The notes: generated by a model from the sequence alone, not told the origin. A stretch of 7,133 nt of DNA from an uncultured Collinsella sp. (GCA_959599615.1 CAUGKA010000104.1:1-7133), one strand, 5' to 3'. Shown: positions 1 through 5,924, numbered from the stretch's first letter. Translations and numbers: made by a program.

Positions 1-2
1 CC

Positions 3-1673
3 AATCTCATTACCATGGCCGGCATGGGCTTATTGTTCCTGGCCATGGCCGGGGTTGTCGAACATCTCGCCACCGGTGCCGACCTGCCGGATGCCCTGCC
101 GATTGTGGGCGGCCTCCTGGTCTTTTTCGTGTTGCTCTTTGCCTCTAACTGGCAGCAGTATTACTACACCTACTGCATCTTTTACGAGGAGTGCGGCAAG
201 CAGCGTATGGAGATTGCCGAGCGCTTGCGCAAGCTGCCGCTGTCGTTTTTTGGCCGTCGTGATCTGGCCGATTTAACCGAGACCATCATGGGTGACGTCC
301 AGGCCATGGAGCACGCCTACAGCCACGTGCTGGGAGAGCTTTGGGGTGCCATCATCGCAAGCGCCATTGTGTTCGTGGCGTCGCTGTTCTTTTGCTGGCA
401 GCTGGCGATCGCGGCGTTTTGGAGCGTGCCCGTGGCCTTTGCCGTGCTGTATCTGACACGCGGCCCCATGATCCCGGTGTTCGACCATGTGCGTGCCGAG
501 AAGGTCAAGGTTACCGAGGCGATCCAGGAGACGCTCGACTGCGTGCGCGAGATCCGCGCCACCAACCAGGAGGCTCATTATCTTGAGGGGCTCAACGCCG
601 TGATCGATGCCGAGGAGCGCGAGACCACCAGAGGCGAGCTCGCCAATGGGCTTTTGGTCAACTCCGCCTTTGCCATCCTGCGCCTGGGGATTGCCACCAC
701 GTTGGTCACGGGCGCTGCGATGGTCGCCTCCGGCCAGGTCGACTTTTTGATGATGTTTGCCTTCCTGCTTATGGTGAGCCGCATCTATGCGCCCTTTGAT
801 CAGGCGCTGATGCTGATGTCCGAGCTGTTTGCCGCCGAGTCGTCTGCCAAGCGCATGCGTTCCATCATGGAGGAGCCCGTGGCGCGGGGCAGCGAGCAGT
901 TTGAGCCCGTAGGCCACGATGTGGTGTTCGATCACGTGGCATTTGGCTATGGTGCGGGCGAGGACGGACGCGCCGGCGAGAAAGTTCTTACCGATGTGAG
1001 CTTTACCGCCAAGGAAGGCGAGGTCACGGCACTGGTCGGTCCTTCGGGCTCCGGTAAGTCCACGGTGAGCCGCCTGGCCGCGCGCTTTTGGGACGCCACC
1101 GAAGGCACGGTCACCGTGGGCGGCGTGGATGTTGCGAGCGTGGATCCCGAGGTGTTGCTGCGCGACTACGCCATTGTGTTCCAAGACGTGCTGCTCTTTG
1201 ACGACACGGTGATGGGAAACATCCGTCTTGGTCGTCGCGATGCCACCGATGAGGAAGTGCTTGCTGCCGCGCGTGCCGCCAACTGCGACGAGTTTGTGAG
1301 CCGCATGCCGCAGGGCTATGACACCATGATCGGCGAGAACGGCTCCAAGCTGTCCGGCGGTGAGCGCCAGCGCATCTCTATCGCCCGTGCGCTGCTCAAA
1401 GACGCGCCTATCGTGCTGTTGGACGAGGCGACGGCGAGCTTGGATGTGGAGAACGAGACCGTGGTGCAGCAGGCGCTCTCCCGTCTGCTTGCAGGTAAGA
1501 CGGTTATCGTTATTGCCCACCGTATGCGTACGGTGGAAAATGCCGACAAAATCGTTGTACTCAAGGATGGTGTGGTTGCCGAGCAGGGCACTCCGGCGCA
1601 GCTCAAGGCGGCAGGTGGAGAATTCGCCCGCATGGTGGCGCTGCAAAAGGAAGCAGCTACCTGGCAGTTGTAA
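3..1673 (+). CDS. ABC transporter half-transporter, permease fused to ATPase (5' partial)
   Basis: This is an exporter-fold ABC half-transporter that uses ATP hydrolysis to move an unidentified substrate across the cytoplasmic membrane. The frame stays open to the left edge (codons AAT CTC ATT ACC precede the first ATG at 15). With 552 codons visible against the usual 570-600, I infer that about 30 N-terminal residues lie upstream. Counting from the ATG at 15, hydrophobic segments lie near residues 1-20, 27-47, 108-147 and 215-265. The nucleotide-binding domain covers about 300-540: Walker A GPSGSGKST at 342-350, Q-loop Gln390, signature LSGGE at 446-450, Walker B with Asp470-Glu471, H-loop His502. 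All catalytic residues are present, so the ATPase should be active. Half-transporters of this type often pair with a second one encoded next door, here presumably upstream. The substrate cannot be read from the sequence. A siderophore-type (IrtAB/YbtPQ-like) or multidrug role are both possible. Confidence 0.93.
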   Translation, partial: NLITMAGMGLLFLAMAGVVEHLATGADLPDALPIVGGLLVFFVLLFASNWQQYYYTYCIFYEECGKQRMEIAERLRKLPLSFFGRRDLADLTETIMGDVQAMEHAYSHVLGELWGAIIASAIVFVASLFFCWQLAIAAFWSVPVAFAVLYLTRGPMIPVFDHVRAEKVKVTEAIQETLDCVREIRATNQEAHYLEGLNAVIDAEERETTRGELANGLLVNSAFAILRLGIATTLVTGAAMVASGQVDFLMMFAFLLMVSRIYAPFDQALMLMSELFAAESSAKRMRSIMEEPVARGSEQFEPVGHDVVFDHVAFGYGAGEDGRAGEKVLTDVSFTAKEGEVTALVGPSGSGKSTVSRLAARFWDATEGTVTVGGVDVASVDPEVLLRDYAIVFQDVLLFDDTVMGNIRLGRRDATDEEVLAAARAANCDEFVSRMPQGYDTMIGENGSKLSGGERQRISIARALLKDAPIVLLDEATASLDVENETVVQQALSRLLAGKTVIVIAHRMRTVENADKIVVLKDGVVAEQGTPAQLKAAGGEFARMVALQKEAATWQL

Positions 1674-1680
1674 GAAGGGG

Positions 1681-1699
1681 CAAAGGGACAGTCCCTTTG
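1681..1699. repeat. Perfect 19-bp palindrome after the ABC transporter gene
   Basis: CAAAGGGAC, a central A, then GTCCCTTTG form a perfect inverted repeat starting 8 nt after the ABC transporter stop. As RNA it could fold as a 7-bp stem with a 5-nt loop. No T-tract follows, so it is a poor intrinsic terminator, though it could protect the 3' end of the mRNA. From memory, palindromes with the core GGGACAGTCCC flanked by TTTGTCAC recur in intergenic regions of many gut Actinobacteria and Firmicutes, which would make this a REP-like element. I cannot check the copy number here. Confidence 0.55.
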
Positions 1700-1704
1700 T
1701 CACA

Positions 1705-1733
1705 TTGACAATCGGTTACTCCGCATCGCTAAT
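1705..1733 (+). promoter_or_regulatory. Predicted sigma-70-type promoter of the metal-efflux operon
   Basis: A perfect -35 hexamer TTGACA (1705-1710) is followed after exactly 17 nt by GCTAAT (1728-1733), which matches the -10 consensus at four of six positions. The predicted transcription start is near 1740, giving a leader of about 128 nt before the ATG at 1869. It is the best promoter match between the ABC transporter and the downstream operon, and it points the right way. Confidence 0.6.
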
Positions 1734-1740
1734 TTTCAAA

Positions 1741-1760
1741 AGGTTAGCCATGGCTGACCT
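1741..1760. promoter_or_regulatory. Operator-like 20-bp palindrome at the predicted transcription start
   Basis: AGGTTAGCC, a central AT, then GGCTGACCT form an inverted repeat with one mismatch (T1745 against G1756). It begins right at the predicted transcription start of the metal-efflux operon, where a bound protein would block RNA polymerase. The AGGTTAG and GACCTA half-sites recall DtxR/IdeR boxes. The spacing is about 5 bp longer than the standard 19-bp box, so I do not assign a regulator. It could also form an RNA hairpin in the leader. Confidence 0.45.
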
Positions 1761-1800
1761 AGATAGTTAGATAAAATTGAGATATTTCAAAAGCGTGCTC

Positions 1801-1853
1801 GAGCAAACTTGTTTACTCGGGTGCTGAGGCACCATGCCGCGTCCAATGCGGCA
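1801..1853 (+). other. Hairpin-rich 5' leader of the metal-efflux operon
   Basis: Three small stem-loops follow one another just before the ribosome binding site. The first is GAGCAAAC with GTTTACTC (1801-1818, one mismatch, 2-nt centre). The second is GGTGC, loop TGAG, GCACC (1820-1833). The third is TGCCGC, 7-nt loop, GCGGCA (1835-1853). The last stem ends 3 nt before the AGGGAGAA ribosome-binding sequence. I do not recognise a known riboswitch class. The structure may modulate translation or simply be a structured leader. Confidence 0.35.
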
Positions 1854-1868
1854 AAAGGGAGAAGCAAC

Positions 1869-2114
1869 ATGAAGAAGTCGACGTTTAACACCCTGCTTGT
1901 CGGTGGCGGTTTTCTGCTCGGTACGGCCGGCATCAAGCTGCTCACCAGCGCTCCGGTAAAGAATGCCTGCGTGCAGGGTATCGCGTGCGGCATGCGCATC
2001 AAGAACGGCTACCAGGACATGGTCGAGCAGGCCAAGGCTAATGTCGACGACATGGTTGCCGAGGCTGCTTACATCACCCAGAGCGAGGCCGCTGCTGACG
2101 AGGCAGCCGAGTAA
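1869..2114 (+). CDS. Small single-pass membrane protein, PacL-like partner of the metal ATPase (DUF6110-like)
   Basis: An 81-residue protein of the kind found directly upstream of P1B-type metal ATPases. I chose ATG 1869 because AGGGAGAA lies about 7 nt upstream. The longer reading would need a TTG at 1809 inside the hairpin-rich leader and would add 20 unlikely residues. Residues about 7-27 form one glycine-rich hydrophobic segment (VGGGFLLGTAGIKLL). Residues about 30-70 form a long amphipathic helix (KNGYQDMVEQAKANVDDMVAEA), and the tail is acidic (SEAAADEAAE). This layout matches what I remember of DUF6110 proteins and of mycobacterial PacL1 (DUF1490), encoded next to the CtpC ATPase, where it helps cluster and stabilise the pump. 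Unlike PacL1, the tail has no histidines, so it lacks an obvious metal-binding end. Cys34 and Cys40 are the only candidate soft-metal ligands. The ATPase gene starts 18 nt downstream, so the two are surely cotranscribed. Family assignment is from memory; a scaffold role is inferred. Confidence 0.82.
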   Translation: MKKSTFNTLLVGGGFLLGTAGIKLLTSAPVKNACVQGIACGMRIKNGYQDMVEQAKANVDDMVAEAAYITQSEAAADEAAE

Positions 2115-2132
2115 CGCTCCCAGGCACAAACT

Positions 2133-4208
2133 ATGAGATTCTCGATTATTAGCGAGATCCCCGGCAGGACCCGTCTTCAATTGGCGGGTCCTGTGCCAGA
2201 GAGCGATCTCGATGCACTTCTTAAGCTTGGCGGCGACATCGATGGCGTGCACAAGGTGCGCGTCTACGGCCGCATCGGCCAGATGGCACTCGAATACGAC
2301 GAGTCGCGCCGCGATGCCGTGCTGGCCGCCGTCGGTGCGCTCGACGCTCAGGCCATTGCCGACGCAAAGACAGGCTACGTGATGCAGCTTGAGCCACGCA
2401 AGCACAAGCTCGTCATGGATCTTGCCACACTTATCGGTGCCCATTACGCACGTCGCTGGTTCTTGCCGACGCCTCTGCGTGCGGTGTTTGTCGTGGCCGG
2501 TTACATGGCATTTTTGCGCGCTGCCCTTCATGAGCTGGCGCAGCCGCGCCTGACCGTTCCCGTGCTCGACGCTTCGGCTATCGGCATTTCGTTCGTCAAG
2601 CGTGATGTCGACACTGCGGGCCAGACGATGTTCCTGCTCAACGTGGGCGAGCTGCTCGAGGACTACACCCGCGCCATGAGCGAAAACGAGCTCATCAACT
2701 CGCTGCTCGATGTGCCCGACAAGGCGCAAAAGGTCATCGGCGACACCGAGGTAAGCGTTGCCGCCACCGAGCTCGAGCCCGGCGACTTGGTCGCCGTGCG
2801 CACCGGCATGTCCATCTGCATCGACGGTGTTGTCGAGCAGGGGAGCGCTATGGTCAACCAGGCGACCCTGACCGGCGAGCCGCTGGCCGTCGAGCGCAGC
2901 GTGGGCGACGACGTGTTCGCCGGTACCGTCGTGGAGGACGGCAGCATCTTGGTGCGCGTGCGCGCCAATACGGCGCAAACCAAACTGCGCTCAATCGTCT
3001 CGCTCGTGCAGACGGCCGACTCGCTCAAGTCCGAGGGCCAGTCGCATATGGAGGACCTTGCCAACAAGATCGTCCCGTGGAACTTCCTGCTCGCGGGCCT
3101 GGTTGCGCTCACCACGCGCAGTCTCATCAAGACCTCCGCGGCACTGATGGTCGACTACTCGTGCGCACTCAAGCTCACGGGTTCCGTTGCCGTCATGACT
3201 GCCATGAGCGATGCTGCCAAGATGGGCGTTATGGTCAAGGGCGCTAAGTACTTTGAGTCGTTTGCCAAGGCCGATACCATTGTCTTTGACAAGACCGGTA
3301 CGCTGACCGAGGCCCAGCCGCGCCTAGCTTGCGTGCTCACGACCGACGGCTGGAGCGAGGACGAGGTCCTGCGCCTTTCCGCTTGCTTGGAGGAGCATTT
3401 TCCGCATCCGGTGGCGCGTGCCGTGGTCAATGCGGCACGCGAGCGCGGGCTCGAGCACCGCGAGCGCCATGCTGCCGTCGAGTACATCGTGGCGCACGGC
3501 ATCGCTTCGTCCATCGAAGGGCGTCGCGCGATTATCGGCTCGGCACACTTTGTGTTTGAGGACGAGAGCGCGCAGCTCGAGGCCGACATTAAGGAGCAAA
3601 TCGAGTCCCAGATGCAGGGCCTGTCGCCGCTGTATCTGGCGGTCGATGGAAAGGTCGTCGGCGTGCTCGGCATCGAGGATCCGCTCAAGCCCGGGGTCCG
3701 TGAGGCCATCGCCGACTTGCATGCGCTGGGCGTCAAGCATGTCGTTATGCTCACGGGCGATTCGGAGCGCACGGCCGAGCGCATTGCGCGCGAGGCGGGT
3801 GTCGACGAGTTTAAGGCCGAGCTGCTGCCCGAGGACAAGTACGCCTATGTGGAGCGCATTAAGGGCGAGGGGCGCCACGTTGCCATGGTGGGCGACGGTG
3901 TCAACGATTCGCCGGCGCTCGGTTTGGCCGACGTGGGCTTGGCGATGGGTGGCGGAAGCGACATCGCCAAGGAGGTTGCCGACATCATCCTGACCGATAC
4001 GGATCTTGCCGCGATCGTGCGCCTGCGCCGTATGAGTCAGGGGCTTATCGATCGTCTGACGAGTTCGTATTCCAAGGTGATGCTCACCAACTCGGCGCTC
4101 CTGGCGCTGGGCATTACCGGCATGATCACTCCGCAGACGTCGTCACTGCTGCACAACGGCTCAACGATCGCCTACAGCCTGGGCAACGCAAAGGCGTACC
4201 TGCGTTAG
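2133..4208 (+). CDS. P1B-type heavy-metal-transporting P-type ATPase with an atypical YSC motif
   Basis: A 691-residue cytoplasmic-membrane pump, most likely exporting a transition metal. Residues 1-80 look like a ferredoxin-fold, HMA-like domain (IPGRTRLQL, GVHKVRVYGRIGQMALEYD) but hold no cysteine, so there is no CxxC metal site. Membrane segments lie near 95-180, 312-360 and 650-690. The A-domain TGE is at 247-249. The phosphorylated Asp386 is in DKTGTLT. HP at 425-426 is typical of the P1B N-domain. TGDS starts at 541 and GDGVNDSPAL at 587. All catalytic motifs are intact. The ion-binding helix reads Asp341-Tyr342-Ser343-Cys344 where CPC, SPC or similar is expected, so both the helix-breaking proline and the first cysteine are absent. 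The C-terminus has LLHNGSTIAYSLGNAKAYLR, similar in plan to the LHN-S-type ends of CtpC-like Zn/Mn exporters. The metal cannot be named; Zn, Mn or Fe are candidates. The start has only a weak AGG upstream, so translation may be coupled to the small gene before it. Confidence 0.95.
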   Translation: MRFSIISEIPGRTRLQLAGPVPESDLDALLKLGGDIDGVHKVRVYGRIGQMALEYDESRRDAVLAAVGALDAQAIADAKTGYVMQLEPRKHKLVMDLATLIGAHYARRWFLPTPLRAVFVVAGYMAFLRAALHELAQPRLTVPVLDASAIGISFVKRDVDTAGQTMFLLNVGELLEDYTRAMSENELINSLLDVPDKAQKVIGDTEVSVAATELEPGDLVAVRTGMSICIDGVVEQGSAMVNQATLTGEPLAVERSVGDDVFAGTVVEDGSILVRVRANTAQTKLRSIVSLVQTADSLKSEGQSHMEDLANKIVPWNFLLAGLVALTTRSLIKTSAALMVDYSCALKLTGSVAVMTAMSDAAKMGVMVKGAKYFESFAKADTIVFDKTGTLTEAQPRLACVLTTDGWSEDEVLRLSACLEEHFPHPVARAVVNAARERGLEHRERHAAVEYIVAHGIASSIEGRRAIIGSAHFVFEDESAQLEADIKEQIESQMQGLSPLYLAVDGKVVGVLGIEDPLKPGVREAIADLHALGVKHVVMLTGDSERTAERIAREAGVDEFKAELLPEDKYAYVERIKGEGRHVAMVGDGVNDSPALGLADVGLAMGGGSDIAKEVADIILTDTDLAAIVRLRRMSQGLIDRLTSSYSKVMLTNSALLALGITGMITPQTSSLLHNGSTIAYSLGNAKAYLR

Positions 4209-4227
4209 CGTTTTCGATTGAGTAAAT

Positions 4228-4280
4228 GGCCTGCACCCTGGCGGCGCCGCAGCCGCCAGGGTGCAGGCCTTCTTTTGTTT
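4228..4280 (+). terminator. Strong intrinsic terminator of the metal-efflux operon
   Basis: A perfect 18-bp stem (GGCCTGCACCCTGGCGGC at 4228-4245 with its complement at 4252-4269) closes a 6-nt loop. The T-rich run TTCTTTTGTTT (4270-4280) follows. It lies 19 nt after the ATPase stop codon and separates that operon from the toxin-antitoxin operon. Confidence 0.93.
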
Positions 4281-4307
4281 GACGAGATGTTAGCTCGGAT
4301 ATATGCT
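4279..4307 (+). promoter_or_regulatory. Predicted promoter of the toxin-antitoxin operon
   Basis: TTGACG (4279-4284, five of six matches to the -35 consensus) is followed after 17 nt by TATGCT (4302-4307, four of six matches to -10). The -35 box overlaps the end of the upstream terminator's T-tract. The predicted start is near 4313-4315, about 34 nt before the antitoxin ATG. Confidence 0.6.
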
Positions 4308-4309
4308 CG

Positions 4310-4326
4310 TGCTAGCAGAGCTAGCA
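4310..4326. promoter_or_regulatory. Palindromic operator of the toxin-antitoxin operon
   Basis: TGCTAGC, spacer AGA, then GCTAGCA form a perfect 7-bp inverted repeat across the predicted transcription start and just downstream of the -10 box. Ribbon-helix-helix antitoxins commonly bind such short palindromes to repress their own operon. Binding by this antitoxin is inferred from position and symmetry. Confidence 0.55.
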
Positions 4327-4347
4327 AATGCTGAAGGTGAGGTTGAG

Positions 4348-4701
4348 ATGGCTACCGTTGGCAGCATGGCGCAGGTGAATGTTCGCGTAGATCGCTCGGT
4401 TAAAGAGCGCGCCGAGGAAGCGCTGCGGCTTTCGGGCGGGTCACTGCCCGAGCTCATCAAAAAGGTGGTGGCCAAGGTCGCGCAGGGTGGCGGGCAGTGC
4501 GAGGAAGTGCTTGCGGCCGTCGACGACCGGCGGCAGACCGTCGCGCCCGATACTCCGTTCGCCGCATCATGGGCGGCGGCAGATCAGCTTTACGCGGACC
4601 TGGGCATCGCTACGTCGCCCGTATCCGACGATCGCGGTTGGGAAACAATCTATTCCGAAGCCATGGACGAGCACTATCGCCAAAAGGGGATGATCCTGTG
4701 A
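4348..4701 (+). CDS. Ribbon-helix-helix antitoxin (RelB/DinJ-like), partner of the PIN toxin
   Basis: A 117-residue protein. I chose ATG 4348 because GGTGAGG ends 5 nt upstream; the earlier ATG at 4303 falls inside the predicted -10 box. Residues about 8-46 fit a ribbon-helix-helix DNA-binding fold: strand AQVNVRVD, helix SVKERAEEALRLSG, turn, helix SLPELIKKVVAKVAQ. This pattern resembles RelB/DinJ antitoxins. Residues about 50-117 are less regular and probably wrap and inhibit the toxin. At 117 residues it is longer than classical DinJ (86). It overlaps the next gene by 4 nt (GTGA), which couples their translation and is typical of toxin-antitoxin pairs. It should neutralise the toxin and autorepress through the upstream palindrome. 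The fold is seen in the sequence pattern; function is inferred from the pair. Confidence 0.82.
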   Translation: MATVGSMAQVNVRVDRSVKERAEEALRLSGGSLPELIKKVVAKVAQGGGQCEEVLAAVDDRRQTVAPDTPFAASWAAADQLYADLGIATSPVSDDRGWETIYSEAMDEHYRQKGMIL

Positions 4702-5213
4702 GCGGGGCTCCCCTCAAAATAATGGTGGATGCCAACGTATGGGTTGATTCGTTTTGCGTCGACCATGCCGAGTCGCTTGCCGCGCGTGCGTTTATTGGGC
4801 AGGCGGCGGAGGCAGGGGCATTGATGTTCTTTCCGGTGCATATCGCCAAGGACGTGCTGTACGTTGTCCAACACGAGCTGAAGCGTAGCGTTCTTGCCAG
4901 TGGGGGAGCGCTCGACGAGGCATCTGCCCGTGCAATTGGCGATGCGGCGCTGGCGTTTGTTCGGAATATGACCGAAAACGCCACGGCCGTGGGTGCAGAT
5001 GCGTCGGACCTTTGGCTGGCCGACAAATACTTAGCGCTCCATCGCGATTACGAGGACAACTTGGTACTCGCCGCATGCAAACGCGCGCAGGTCGATTACT
5101 TGGTGACCAACGATCGCAAGCTGCTCGAACATGCCGATCTTGCAGCAAAGACCCCGCGCCAAATGATGCCGATTCTTGCTTTGGCCGAACGCGGCGGCGC
5201 GGCTATCGGTTGA
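4698..5213 (+). CDS. PIN-domain ribonuclease toxin (VapC-like)
   Basis: A 171-residue predicted metal-dependent endoribonuclease. The GTG at 4698 is the likely start: it overlaps the antitoxin stop (GTGA) and has AAGGGG 8 nt upstream. An internal ATG at 4722 would leave only two residues before the first catalytic Asp. PIN motifs are visible: MVDANVWVD at the N-terminus with Asp11, then YEDNLVLAAC with Glu119 and Asp120, and VTNDRKLL with Asp139. These are acidic residues expected to hold Mg2+ or Mn2+. The usual second acidic position is less clear; Asp52 in FPVHIAKDVLYVV is a candidate. Length is slightly above typical VapC (about 130-150). Such toxins cleave tRNA, rRNA or mRNA to slow growth; the target here is unknown. 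The pairing with a DinJ-like antitoxin is a mix-and-match combination seen across toxin-antitoxin families. Confidence 0.87.
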   Translation: MSGAPLKIMVDANVWVDSFCVDHAESLAARAFIGQAAEAGALMFFPVHIAKDVLYVVQHELKRSVLASGGALDEASARAIGDAALAFVRNMTENATAVGADASDLWLADKYLALHRDYEDNLVLAACKRAQVDYLVTNDRKLLEHADLAAKTPRQMMPILALAERGGAAIG

Positions 5214-5225
5214 CGCGAACTGTTT

Positions 5226-5262
5226 GCGGGCCTCTTGGACGACGATGCGCCAAGGGACCCGC
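5226..5262. terminator. Stem-loop between convergent genes, possible terminator
   Basis: GCGGGCCTCTTGG (5226-5238) pairs with CCAAGGGACCCGC (5250-5262) across an 11-nt loop, with one mismatch and one wobble pair. It sits between the toxin gene and the convergent minus-strand gene. Neither side has a clear T-tract, so termination would be weak or need a factor. It may act mainly to limit read-through or stabilise 3' ends. Confidence 0.35.
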
Positions 5263-5271
5263 GTCTGCTAT

Positions 5272-5706
5272 TTACAAAAGCTCGGCCTTAATGGCGGGAC
5301 TTTCTGCGAGCTGCTCGACTGCCTTTTCGTCGGAGCTGTCGAGTGCTGCCAGACTGCGGTAGACCCACTCGTTGACCTGGGTGTTCTTGACGCCTGCGGT
5401 CTGCATAAGGGCGCCTACCTCGCGGATTGCTGCGAGCAGATCGGCCTTGGGACCCGCGAGCTCGACCTCGATTCCGTGGTAGGCGGCCACGCCGCGGTTC
5501 TCACTCACGTGGTCGATAAAGCCCTCGACGGTCTCAAGCTGCTGAGTGAGAGCTGCATCATCGTCAGCGTCCAGCGCGACGAGTGCGTTCGATACCGTGA
5601 GGGCAGGATGTCCGCAGGGGACAAAGCCTTCGATGACATCCATAGCTTCGGTAATGGTTGAGCCCAGGCCTGCGAGGGCATTGACGAGTTGCTGCTTGGT
5701 ATCCAT
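5272..5706 (-). CDS. Conserved-looking hypothetical protein, 144 aa
   Basis: I do not recognise this protein. It reads MDTKQQLVNALAGLGSTITEAM at the start and ends with ESPAIKAELL. It appears soluble, mostly helical and acidic, with no signal peptide or membrane segment. A single Cys-Gly-His (31-33) follows a phenylalanine-proline turn. Later hydrophobic-heptad stretches (AALTQQLETVEGFIDHV; ADLLAAIREVGALM) suggest a helical bundle. The start is well supported: GAAAGGA lies 6 nt upstream of the ATG at 5706 on the minus strand. The reverse reading on the plus strand is also open (161 codons) but is cysteine-rich with no ribosome binding site, so it is a shadow. The gene converges with the toxin gene and diverges from ssrA, so it is likely transcribed alone. 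Confidence 0.78.
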   Translation of the reverse strand: MDTKQQLVNALAGLGSTITEAMDVIEGFVPCGHPALTVSNALVALDADDDAALTQQLETVEGFIDHVSENRGVAAYHGIEVELAGPKADLLAAIREVGALMQTAGVKNTQVNEWVYRSLAALDSSDEKAVEQLAESPAIKAELL

Positions 5707-5742
5707 AACGGTCCTTTCGACGGGTCAATTCTGCTTGGCGAA

Positions 5743-5748
5743 AATATA
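5743..5748 (-). promoter_or_regulatory. Candidate -10 box for the minus-strand hypothetical gene
   Basis: On the minus strand TATATT (5748 to 5743) matches the -10 consensus at five of six positions and lies about 37 nt upstream of the ATG. The -35 region is poor (a TTTTGC-like sequence about 16 nt further upstream). This is a low-confidence call based on position and the -10 box. Confidence 0.3.
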
Positions 5749-5838
5749 CGTGACGCGATCGGTAGCAAAAGTGCGAAGTGCGGCGCACATTGGGGTCTTC
5801 ACAGCTCGTGCATAGAACAGCTGTCTGCTTCCGGAACG

Positions 5839-5847
5839 TGGTAAGAT
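5839..5847 (+). promoter_or_regulatory. ssrA: Candidate extended -10 promoter for ssrA
   Basis: TG at 5839-5840, one base, then TAAGAT (5842-5847) form an extended -10 element. No good -35 box lies 16-18 nt upstream. The predicted start near 5854 leaves a leader of about 92 nt before the mature tmRNA, to be removed by RNase P. The rest of the interval from 5749 to 5838 shows no gene. Confidence 0.4.
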
Positions 5848-5859
5848 AACACTCCACAA

Positions 5860-5924
5860 GCGGGGTTCGCCCCGCATGTTCCTTGAAAAGTCGACGGTTA
5901 TCGGGTGTTTGCAGGCCCGATACC
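5860..5924 (+). other. Two hairpins in the ssrA leader
   Basis: The first hairpin is GCGGGG, loop TTCG, CCCCGC (5860-5875), a very stable UUCG-type stem-loop. The second is TATCGGG (5899-5905) with CCCGATA (5916-5922) over a 10-nt loop; two further G-C pairs extend it past a bulged T (from 5896 to 5924). No T-tract follows either, so they are not ordinary terminators. They may guide processing or protect the precursor transcript. Confidence 0.45.

Noticed and set aside
273..1703. 476-codon open frame on the minus strand
   Set aside because: It lies antisense to the ABC transporter, whose catalytic motifs are all intact. The translation is His/Gly/Arg-rich, typical of a GC-rich shadow frame.
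1738..1762. Canonical DtxR/IdeR box
   Set aside because: The half-sites look right but lie about 5 bp too far apart for the standard 19-bp palindrome, and repression by metal would be odd for an exporter. Kept only as an unassigned operator.
1767..2978. 403-codon open frame on the minus strand
   Set aside because: Antisense to both the small membrane protein and the metal ATPase; His-rich low-complexity translation with no recognisable domain.
4303..4347. Upstream ATG as antitoxin start
   Set aside because: It falls inside the predicted -10 box and before the operator palindrome; ATG 4348 has a good ribosome binding site.
5176..5661. 161-codon open frame on the plus strand
   Set aside because: Antisense to the 144-aa minus-strand gene, cysteine-rich, no ribosome binding site, and it overlaps the toxin gene's 3' end.
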